Shown: piece by piece, positions 49,491-61,100 of the stretch
Layout of the letters: the number at the start of each line of letters is the position of its first letter
How positions within the stretch are numbered: position 1 is the stretch's first letter
From: Ciona savignyi
Taxonomy: Eukaryota; Chordata; Ascidiacea; Phlebobranchia; Cionidae
DNA length: 64,000 nt
Direction of reading: 5' to 3'
Assembly: GCA_000149265.1 (NCBI GenBank)
Contig: CH003106.1
Span: forward strand, 1,194,865-1,258,864
Translations under genes and position numbers: made by a program
Notes under the pieces: generated by a model
Seen by the model: only the letters and a program-made list of their open reading frames with translations
The model's database searches: none
Told to the model about the DNA's origin: nothing

Positions 49491-51420
49491 AACTGGGTGA
49501 ATATAAGTATTTGTGGATGTTTAAATAGTTTTTATTACGCTGTAATATGGTTGAAGGAAGTTTGTTTAGAACAGTACAAAATAGCCCAGATGTAGCCTTG
49601 GTAGTAATACAATACCATTGTCGCACTATAGATCCTCAATTATACTGCGACGCGTCAAACTAAACTTGGCTCGACACATTTTTCGCCCAACGCAACAAAA
49701 CCAGATTCTTCAATTGTCGACAAGCACGTAATCCGGCATTTTATCGGACACTAAAACCACGACAATTTCGGCTCATAATTTGGCATATTTCTCACACACC
49801 AGACCAGACAGATTTTTCGACATGTACAATTAGCACCAATAACATCTGAAATTAATTTGGACACAAAGAATGCTCTCCGGTCCAGTTAGGTTTAGCGGCC
49901 ACGTCAAATTATACCGAAATTTAATAATTAATTGTTTTTTTAGACTTGTTCTAACTACTATCGTTTTGCCGTTTTTTTTTCCGTTTTTCAATTTTTTATT
50001 CAAGGTCCCGCTTCTTGTTTTCATCGTGGAAACAAAAATAAACTAAAGTAAACCAGTTAGAATTTTATAATTATTCTAAAATCAATAATTTTGACCCCCC
50101 GTGTATCGTAACCCAAGGATTTTTATAATCGGCAAAGGTGTCAGCTATATGTGCATATATGGTGATGGTACCGGGAATAATCTTTTATCGGTTGAGATTA
50201 AAATCCGCGATGAGGAAATATACCTACATTACCCTACCCTCTATGCTACCGTGAATCAAGCCGTACGGTCGTGTGGCCAAATGGTTAACGCGACCGATAC
50301 ATATACCGACTACAATATAAAAACAATCCAAAAACGATCCCATCATGGGCTCGAAACTTTGCTCGGTTTAAAAAATAACCGTGAATCCAAGCCGGGTAAG
50401 TGAAAACGAAAAGTCACCCAAGGACACAACCGACTAGCAAGGAACCAGCTTCGATAATCCACAAGGCTGATCAATCGGACAGTTACATAATGTTTAACGC
50501 TATAATCTTTTGTACGTACGTACGTACGAACAGTTTTTTTGCAATTGGCATACTAAGTAATTTTGCACACTGGGTTAGCGCTTTAATCTTTTTTTAACTG
50601 TAAAACTTAAACGCATTCGCTTGGTGGCGGGCGCGTGCTAAATACAACGGTTAGTCGGATCGACTTAAACCCAGCGATCATCTCAAAAACGAACCAAGTA
50701 AAGCACCTGTCACGTGCTCAAAACCTAGCTCTGATAAACAAAGAATGTTAAATTTAGTAAAACGGCGAGGATGCTACACAGAACGATCTCTTAGTAGAGA
50801 TCTTATCAGTTATGCATCAGGACAAGTTCATTTTGTCAGGACAACTTGCCTATATATTTAAGTCTGCCCTATTCGCATAAACAAGCTCGTCTTTTATTGA
50901 CATATTCGGCCTATGGTAATACGGACTCGATTATTGGGTTTGCTTAATTAATAATGGAAAGTTAATAATGGGTTGTTTGTCAAAAATCCTGGTTGTTTTA
51001 TGGCGGCATTATGTTTGGCGAACCCTATCAAAAGCTTAGTTTTCTGAAAAGTTGCTCTCTGTCCACACTTGTAGAGATAACCGGTTTATGTATACACTCG
51101 TCGGAATGTAGAGGGTTCGGTTGAAAAATATCTTGAATGTCACCTGAATATTTTCTCACCCGTTGCTTGTACGTACTGTAGCTTATCAAGTTAATTGTCA
51201 CTAAATCGTAAGCAGTAGTCTTTAAAAGTTCCTTAATCTTCTTTTAATCGAAAATATTTTTTTCATATATACCATCAATATACCATCATATACCATCAAT
51301 TGTAAAATGCTTTCGTTTACACTTGGCTTAATGCATTGGTGGACGATACCGTGAAATCCGACGATTGTACAATAATTGCTAATCCATATCCATGTTTTAG
51401 TATTAGGATATCGTCCGTTT

Positions 51421-51981
51421 TCAATTAAGTGTTCGTTTTTTAAAATCGACTTTTCGACGACGACGAGCCGCGCTGTGTGCATTCATCAAACGGTCTAGTT
51501 TGGTCTGGTCCGTAAATTTAATGCGAATAACCTTCCGAGCATAGTTACATATCTCTCTTGGGCATTGCAGTACAAATATATCTGCCAATATGCTATACAT
51601 TACCGTTACGCCCATCATGCTCGACATGAAGTACAGAAGCAAAGGATGAACGTCATATTTCAACCGGGCTTATTTACCACACAGCCGGCAAAAGGCGTTC
51701 TATAATGCATAGGCAATCGCTCGATAAATGCTTTGTCCGTGTTTTGCGTCCTGCTGCATTAAGATACGGTCAACTTCCTCGTTAGACGTCTCGTGGAAAA
51801 TATATTCATTGGATTTTACCTGGAGAAATACTATCATCGGTTTGTTTAGGTCAATATGGTGTAATAGTCTGCCGATAAAGTAAGTGGTTTGGACGGTATT
51901 AAGGAAACACTTTATTCGATAGAAACAACGACTGTGTTCTAATATTAAATGCAGACAGCGGGCTGTAAACAACTTTTTCAC
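51421..51981 (-). other. Two adjacent open stretches, possible exons of an unrecognised gene
   Basis: At 51663-51421 the minus strand encodes a hydrophobic segment (LLLYFMSSMMGVTVMYSILA) followed by a basic tail with ARRRRK. At 51981-51700 another open stretch reads 'VKSNEYIFHETSNEEVDRIL' and onward. No splice sites join them cleanly and I recognise no family. Base composition is slightly less AT-rich than the surroundings. Confidence 0.15.
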
Positions 51982-52939
51982 AGCGGGGATTTTCTGACTT
52001 GAAAATGCTGGGCTATGCCTTTTATTGCGACTTTACGCAGATAAATAATCGTTATAGCAAGCTGCGTCATACTTTCTTAGTCAGTTAGCAGGCATCAGTT
52101 TTTAGTCAAAATTTACAAGAATGGTTAACCAACTGTTGACTATGGGTTATTACTTTTTTTCAAAATAACAAATTGTACTTTGCTCTATAGGAAAAAACAC
52201 CGGTAAGTTAAAATCGAGCAATTCTTTTATTTTATATTTTTTACTACAACTATTCGTTGTAGTTTCGGATAATTGTTGTTACGTAAAGTAGTTGAACAGA
52301 AATAGTTGGCACGAGGAGCGCTGCCTCATAATATTTACTTTTACGTCGAATTTTTCGCTGCAAGCACGTTTTGTTGACCATATCTTTTTACCAGTTTGCT
52401 CTGAGGGTTTGGCCCGTTTTAACTAAGGGAAGAAGAAAGTATACGCAATTCGTGTGGTGGCGCGCGGCAATTCGTCTGATTAACTCACCATTGTTCAATT
52501 TCAGCAGATTAAACTTGCCTTTTATTATTTCCCCAACGACAATTTCGTCAATCGCTTAATTGGCCACTCGGTTAAGGTTAGGTTAAAGCAAAATGGCGAG
52601 AGAATTCAATGTCGAAATTTACTTTGGCGAACGTCGTTAATTAAAACTGACTTGATTGCGAATAAAAATCTGGCATGTTGTCAGGGTGGACTATTCTATA
52701 GCGATTTGTCGCGTTTATATATGGCAGCTACATCTAAACGTGGTCTAATGAAACAAGGTTAGAACGTTAAACTTTAAAATGTGCATTTAATCCAACATAC
52801 TTGATGTATGTCCAGAAATTATCCTTATAGGTTGGACATGTTCAACTGAGAACTGTAATGTATCTGCGCCCTTTTGACCCAGTAGTATGACTTGACACTA
52901 GGGTCTTGATATTTAAACGTCTTAGGTATTTTAACTTAC

Positions 52940-53070
52940 GTAATAACCGATTGACATCTGGCCAAAGCAAAAGCCATGAGAGTCGCCCCTCGGGACGAGT
53001 TGGCTACCACTTTAAGCCAAGATCGCGGTCGACTTGAGGGACCGTCAGGGCAGTGGTTGTGCGTAATGAT
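52940..53070 (-). other. GC-richer island with a candidate exon ending at a strong donor
   Basis: On the minus strand an open frame reads 'CPDGPSSRPRSWLKVVANSS' and continues to 'MAFALARCQSVIT', then a consensus donor gtaagt (52939). No partner exon was found, and the stretch could equally be a non-coding or repeat-derived island. Confidence 0.15.
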
Positions 53071-55141
53071 TTAGCATTTTAAAGTGTTTCCCTTACGTGC
53101 GCGTCTCTCTATTCTACAGCCGAGCACTGAAGTTCGATTAGATCAATGATAGAAGATGTAAAACAAAGGGGGTAAACTGCAGTACATTGTACTTAGATTA
53201 GGATGGATTAAGTGCAGGCTAAATATAAGTAAATGCCTTTCGACCGATTTAAACACTGAAGAAACATCCACAAAATATTTTACCATAACCGGATATTTCA
53301 GGAAATCAGCCGCACACAAAAAATTGTAAGTTTTTGTTCGTAACTTAGCACGTGGTAACATAGAGAACGTTAAGATAGTCATGCCAAAAATAACTATAGA
53401 CTTAAAGTTGCTCTTGCTATTGTTACTAAATATGGCAATAAGTATAGTAAACATGAGTTAGACGACCAAATCCCTGTGAATCGCTTTGACGGAATTCGAA
53501 AACTTCGATAAGAAAGAGATAATGATATAATAGGGAGACCTGGAGTCTCAAGTTTAAACTCCACTAGCCGACTAGATAAATGCGCTGTAAACAAATAAAA
53601 TTTCACTCCGGTTTTTTCCGGTTATACGCGAAACTGTTTCAGTGACAGCTAGTATTTCAAATTGCAAAACCTTGCGTTTTAATTAATTAACCGACTCCGG
53701 CAATCAGCCGTTTTTTCCCGCCATGGTCACGCTCGAGGTATGAAAAGTACAGTAAGACAGATTGTGTACAGTTTGATCATTTTAGGCATTTGTATAGTTT
53801 TTTTAGGTCTAAAAGCATGTTATAAAGGTGACTATTATAATGCTAGCCTGTTAATTTACCCGACCGAATACTGGGTAATCGTAAAAAAATAATTTGCAGT
53901 AGTTATACCGTATACAGTTTAGATTTGGTTAATTTGTAGAAGTTTATACAATATAAAGCTTACGTTATCTTGAGTATTGTGTTCCTTATGACCTCATAGA
54001 GCGGTTGTTCAGTGCCCGGGCACTCAATTTCAAGTGTTAGAATCAACTTCAGTTTTAATCTCAATTTTGGTGATCGAAATTTTTTGTAGGTAATCTTGTG
54101 AATAAATGTCTAATGAGATGGTTACAGCGTTGCTGGTATTTCTTATATGATAAATTATAATTAATCTTTATAACCGAACTTAAAAATCCTTGCATAAAAA
54201 GCTATCGACAAGAAGCACCTTGCCTCGGCCGAAATCAATCAATGTGTCATGTAAATATTGATATTGTCGATCCAGAATTTGTAAACGTGAGAAATGAACC
54301 CATCAGGAGAATTTAAGACTACCTCTGGTCAGAGATCTTGTTTGCAAACTTAGTCCAGCACTTGAAGATTACGCAAATGTGTGTTTATGATCTAAATTCT
54401 AAAAGAACGTCTTGCGCTAATCAATGTTAGAATTGCGACATGAACAAATGTTCAATGACTACTCTCTATATCCGTTTTTATAATCGACTATGTTATATTA
54501 ATGGGTTAAAAATCTTAAAGATTGTTAGACCCCAAATGACACGTTTTTTAATGTACCACTAACTTTTGATTATTCTACAACTTATTCTTATTGTATGTGC
54601 GTAAAAGCAGGCAATTACAAGAACTGTGTAAATTAAAAATAATGTTTCACACCTCCAGCATTGTAAAGTTAGGGCTGATAAAGATAATGTATATTATATT
54701 AAATATACAGTGCATTAGCTATACCTTTTTTACGTTGCACACTGCTGGTCTTAGTACAAAGTTCATAAAATTCAGTCTTGAAGCCGTGTGTTGGTAATCA
54801 CTAATCAGAAAAACTGTGCAGACATCTGAGTCTTTTTACGTCGAAGTTAAAAGGGCTATAAATCTATAAACTGCAGTAATGAGTTGCGTGCAGGGTAAAT
54901 TTAAGGATCTCTCGGGGCAACACGTCACTCACTGACATTCTTATTGGCACCCTAGGCGCGGTGTGTATGAGTGCATAAGTGTAGTAACGCTGTAAATGAG
55001 ACCTTCGCATATGATTTTCCTCCAAAACTGTAACTCAATTTAATAAATTTGGTTTACTTTTAAAAATCACAGTTATTGTTGCAGAAAGAAGTAGCGGTGT
55101 CTATAGTTAGAGTTAATCAGATAATAGTAACTTATTTGACC

Positions 55142-58100
55142 ATGAAATGCCGTTTACTGCACGGCGCAGTTCTGTTTGCGATTCTTGCAATAATCACTGA
55201 TATTCTTGGAAAAGCTAATGGCCAAGAAAAAGGTTGGTATGTGTAATAAGTTATTTTAATTCTGCATTTTTTTATATTTCAAGTTATTGTGCTTTCTTTT
55301 GAATATTACCCCTTCGCATTGCCTGTCCATTTGTACTTGCGCCTCAATTGTTTCTATGGGTAATAATTACCGCCCGAATCTTTTGGAGATTAAAAAATAT
55401 GACTGAAAAACTGTCCATACTGATTCGATCTACACCTAATATAGCATTTTATGGTTACAATGTGTTTCGAATAACTTCTATTGCTTAATGTGATTGGTAA
55501 TTACGATATTCATGTTTATTCTCGTGAATGGGAAAACTCCATGTGCGTTTACATACGGGCATAATCGTCAGAATATCTCGGGCCCATCGACGGGTTACCG
55601 GAGCTATTGCAGTGTGTTGCGTACGATTTACACGTTTCTTCAATTTAGTAGAACCCATTATTTCGCTGAGCTCATTTTCCGTTAAGTACCTTCCTATGGA
55701 TACAACCGACTACCTAGCAAAAAGTTTCTAGTCTGCAACCCTAAAATGCAACAGACTTAACCACCAAGTTAATCGGTCGGACATAAATGTACAAACGACC
55801 AGTTCGTCGTTAAATCGTATACCGCAATCGAACAAGAACGAGAGTGCAGTAATTGCCGTGGAAATTTATAAGTGTATTATACAGTGCAATTAATATTAAC
55901 ACTATGTGTACTGTTAGCTTTCATTGCCACTTTTTTATTTACAGTATACTATCCCCTAAGTAATATAATTAGCATGCATGCAATTGCCGTATGCAGCAAA
56001 TCACTAAAACTTTTCATCAATAAAAATTATTTTAGGTTTTAGTCTTATTGAGATCAAGTTTCCAATTTCGAAATGCGGTTACACACCATGCACCCTCGCC
56101 TGAAAATCAGTTTAAAATTAAGGCGGGTCGATTTAAGGGAAAGCCACGACTTATTGTTGGGATTTGTAGTTTAAGGGCTTGCTAAAACAGCAGAATAATT
56201 GATTTGCCCAGGGTCTCTATTTCTTTCCCCCCAGTTAAAATTACATTAACCTCAGACATCTCAATTAGATTAAAATGAACAGCTTGAATTTCGTGTAGCG
56301 GTAGGTAAATGCCGTGCGGCAATCATATTTTAAAATCAATAGTTGTTCTGCTTGCGGTGGGGCATGTTTATTTCATTTTTTTAAATTTTTTCTATTTTGG
56401 GTGAACATGAACTAAAGCTGCGGGGGGTTTAAAAATACGCTTTTTTCTGGGAAAAAATAACTTTAGTTGGCTATTCTGAGAACCATCGGACCGTAATTGA
56501 ATTTGCTGAGACAGAATCAATTCCACTCAAACCCAGATCTACAAATTACACCTACTTACTACACTTAAACTCGAAAACGTTGGAGCGAATACAGTCCGGT
56601 GTGATATTTAAAAAAATGATCTTTTAGTTTATCCTGTCCAATGAAAGACAGCTTATTAGATTAACAAAAAATAAAACGCCTGTGAAAATTGTGAACTTAG
56701 ACACAACTGAAGGCCCTGGGGTTAAAGTAACGTTTAGTTCGACGACATTATTTAATAAAAATGCCAATTCATGCCATGAGAAATTCGCCTAATTTGACGA
56801 CTTGACAGCGGAAATTCAGACAAAATCTTAACGCTATATTCAATCTTTTATTAACAATTTCAAATGTCATAAAATCAATTATTAAAAATAACATGACGAT
56901 GGAATTGATTTTATGAGTGGAATTTCTCAAACTGACAGGGAAGTCGTTTAGCCTATATCCCCACAGCGGAAAAGAGCGCTCGTCACAGACGTTTTGGACC
57001 AGGCATGGGCAACATACGACCCGCGGGCCGGGTCCGGCCCGTGAAGGGATTTTGACCGGCCCGCAGACTGTATCTAATCATACCTTGTAATTAAGATATT
57101 GAATACTATTTATATAATAATCCGGCCGACCAAGAACTTCATTTTCCCACATCTGACCCGCTGACTAGCGAAGTTGCCCATCCCTGATCTGGGCCATACC
57201 AAAGGGTTCAGTCGTCATAATACCATTGTCGACGCAAGGAGTTATTTTATTGTGTTTAGCAGTTGCATTTTAATTTGAAACCACTGTTTCGGAGCAACAA
57301 AATTTAACACGGGCAGAACAGTCCAATCAAATCGTATGAACAGACGGGAAATGAGAAACGATTAGTTTTAACATCGCCCCGCCTTATTTACTACCACCCT
57401 CATTTTTGGTCGATTGGCAGATAACATACAGTTTCTATTAAAATTGATCTATCTTAACAACCAACACATGTCTTATTTGCGATACATTTAAAAAAAATTG
57501 TTAGCTTTATCCTGTCACAAAATTGGGTGGCACACATGCCTAGAATAAACTAGTAAGTCTAAGGATAGCATATATAGTCAATAACCCACATAATTTCGAA
57601 ATAGGGGGGTAGTTCCCCGTTAAAGAGTGGCGAGAGCCTAAAATCATAACCGTGTTTGCCATGAATATTTAATGCCCTAATTAATACGTTGCCGTTATCG
57701 TTTCCGGCGGTATACCAAACAAAATGATGGGCGCACATTCAAAATGGATTATAAAATCCTGCGAACACGATACATTACCGCTAATGTAATTTTGTTTTTA
57801 ATACCCAAACATCCAGCTTATGAAAATACTTGTTTTTGTTTTAACAGTATTGTTTTCGCCTAGGTTTAGCGGCCGCTTCCACTATATTAATTTAGTTATA
57901 TATATCTCTTTTTTTTAATGACGTGTTTTAACGAATGTTCGTTTTGCCGTCTTTCCCCGTTCCTGTATCGTGATTATATTCGTTTGCCATTTTAAAAACT
58001 GGGGCAAAAATGAAAAAAAAACTAAACTAAACTTATATCCATTTTCTTTCAAATGACGTGTTTTAACGACTGTGCGTTTTGTCATTTTTGTCTTGTTCCT

Positions 58101-61100
58101 GTGCCATGTTTTTGCTTCATTTGCTGTTAATTAATACTGGAGCAAAAATGAATACACTAAACCAAGCTTGTTTGCGTTTCTAGAAAAAATTGTTGATTTC
58201 TGTCATTCGGGGAGAAGGTGTGGTTATTGGGAATTAGAATGCAAAAGTGGCCACTGCGTTAACATGCAAAAGTTTTGCGACGGTCGTAGAGACTGTCCTG
58301 ACGGAAGCGATGAAATTAGTCAACTCTCGGGTGAGTTTTAAGACCGGATATGTGTTATACCGCAATTGTAATTTTATTAGTCTGGCATTGATGTATCTCA
58401 AACTGTTCCCTAGCGCTTGCTCAAAAACGTTTACGAAACAATTCGTTACCACTATGATTCATTGCCCCGGGGTATTATGCATGGCAATGGCATATTTTTT
58501 ATTTAACGAATGAAACGGTTTGGCCTAGGTTATAGACTTCATCATAGTTGTTCTTGAGGGAAAGTGCAAAAAGCAAGAAAAACGGAACCAGGGTACCATA
58601 TATAAATGCCACGCAATCAGCTGTTGTTGCCATGTGACGTCATCCACGCTATTCTAGGAGCGCATGTGCGATTGTTTATTGTGGTTTCTGCCAAAGTCTA
58701 TTTTGTATTTAAATTCAGGTCATTACAGATTAATGTTATCAACATTATAAGAATTTATATATTTAACAAAAACAGGCATATGACTTAAAACCCAGCATTT
58801 CTCTTTATTTTACATTTGAGCTTAGGCTTAATGAACCAAGACAAGCACATGTTTAATAAAACCTATACAGCTTTATTTTTTTATTCATAACGCTCTTGTT
58901 TACAATTTATTAGTTTATTGTCCAAAAGATTTTCATATGGTTAAGCAAAAGTACAAAATTAATATTTTATTATTACAACAATTTGCCATTAAAATGCAAT
59001 ATGAATTTTAATTGCATTTTCATAATGGCTGTTTTTCTATTTGCCTGGTATATATATATATATAAATAACCATCATGATTAGATTACAGGCTATAGGCTA
59101 AACTGTGACTGCAACCTGGTTTGTGAGGATATTTCGGCTGCGCATAATCATCATCAATATCATGTGGATGTTACCAGCTGGTTCCTGCGTTCGATTGGCT
59201 CGGCAAAATGTATTCAAGTTCCGCCACAAAGGTGCCATTGCCTGCTTGCACTATAATAGCAAAAATGAAGGTGCTGCTGACTCAAGTTTGGTGTCCGCTC
59301 CAAAACAGACTCTGCAACGCCAAAATCTTATTCAGAAAACGGCTCTGAACAGTAGAGATGAGTTGAAGAATGCTGAAAGAGTTGTGGTGAAGCTGGGAAG
59401 TGCAGTGCTGACACGAAGCGACCAGGGAGGAATTGCATTGGGACGTCTCGCATCGATCGTGGAGCAAGTTTCCGAGTTGCACGCCGAAGGAAGAGAAGTT
59501 ATGATCGTATCAAGCGGAGCAGTTGCGTTCGGACGGCAGCGGTTAAGGAAAGAGCTGCTGATGAGCCAAAGTGTGAGAGAAACAATTCGAGGGAAGCATT
59601 CAAATGTAGTCAACGGTTTCAGGGAACGAAAAGTTGACAGTCGCTCATGTGCTGCTGCTGGTCAGAGTGGTTTAATGTCTTTGTACGAGTCCATGTTTTC
59701 TCAGTACAACATAACCACGGCTCAGGTTCTTGTATCAAAACGCGACTTGGACCGAGAACATCGCTTTCATTTGCAGTCAACATTGGATAATTTGCTGGCT
59801 TTGTCTATTGTCCCAATCATAAACACCAATGATGCGGTCATCCCCCTACCAGATCCTGATGTTGACGTCGATGGAGCCATTTCAATTACAGATAATGATA
59901 GTCTGGCTGCGAGGCTTGCCGTACAAACCAACACCGATTTGTTGATTCTTATGTCTGACGTCAATGGTTTGTACACTGCTCCCCCAGGCAATGAAAACTC
60001 GAAGCTTATTCCAATATATTCGACTTCACAGCGACTATCTGATATTGAGTTTGGTAAGAAATCCTCAGTAGGTCTTGGTGGTATGGATTCTAAAGTACAA
60101 GCTGCAGTTTGGTCTCTAGAACATGGCACTTCAGTAGTTATCTGCAACGGCTGCAATTCCAAAGGCCCCATGATTAGTGATATAGTTGGCGGAAGAAATG
60201 TTGGTACGTTTTTCACTAACGAACCACTGAATGTGGAAAATGCAACAAACCAGGCTGAAAAAGCGCGAGTCGACGGAAATAAACTGCAACAACTCAAAGT
60301 TTCAGATCGTGTTGGGATCTTGTACAGAATGGCGGAGTTGCTTGAAGAAAGGGAAGAAGAAATTATGGCTGCAAATCATGTTGACGTGGCAAATGCAAAG
60401 AAATCCAAAAACCTATCCGGACCTCTCATGGACAGACTTGTTCTGTCACCATCGCGTTTGCGTGATCTAGCTGATGGAGTGAGGCAAGTTGCAGATAAAA
60501 GTGCGAGCATGGTTGGCCAAGTTTTAATGCGACGTCAACTCTCTGAAGGTTTAATAGCGGAAAAAGTAACCGTTCCGATTGGAGTGTTGATGGTGATATT
60601 CGAATCCAGGCCCGATTGCCTGCCTCAAATTGCGTCTTTGGCAATAGCCACCGGAAATGGTATTTTACTGAAAGGTGGAAAGGAATCCATCAACACAAAC
60701 CAATGTTTGCATAAGATTGTTAAAGACTCTTTATCAATCTATAACTGTCAAGACGCATCTCAGATCATCGATACAAGGGATAAAGTTTCAGATTTAATTC
60801 AAGATGCTCAAGGTTCAATCGATTTGATCATTCCACGTGGATCGTCGGACATGGTCCGGGGGATTCAGCAAATGGCAGCTGGTACTTCGGTCCCAGTCCT
60901 TGGGCACAGCGAGGGTATTTGCCATGTTTATGTTGATGAGGACGCCTCGGTTGATATGGCTTGTCGGGTTATATTGGACTCGAAATGTAACTACCCTGCT
61001 GCATGTAATGCGGTGGAAACGCTTCTAATTCACAAGGACCTATTGCATACTTCTGTATTTAAGCAGATTAACGATGTTCTTCAGGCTGAAGGTGTTAAGA

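Larger units (their letters stand above)
45204..55141. other. Gene-poor region of about 10 kb
   Basis: AT-rich, with stops in all frames and no exon series I could join. It contains SINE copies (46270-46690, 46835-47100, 47378-47671, a core fragment at 50411-50456), a possible MITE near 49327 and two weak exon candidates (51421-51981 and 52940-53070, minus). It could hold regulatory sequence or unrecognised non-coding transcripts. Confidence 0.45.

Noticed and set aside
50268..50360. Possible tRNA gene (gtgtggccaaatggttaac head, later gggctcgaaact)
   Set aside because: The A-box-like and B-box-like parts are too far apart and no cloverleaf can be drawn; probably a decayed SINE head or chance.
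59105..59161. Upstream extension of the P5CS frame by 19 codons
   Set aside because: It has no ATG; the ATG at 59162 gives the expected length and a mitochondrial-type leader.
59767..60297. 176-codon open frame antisense to P5CS
   Set aside because: Shadow of the P5CS coding sequence.
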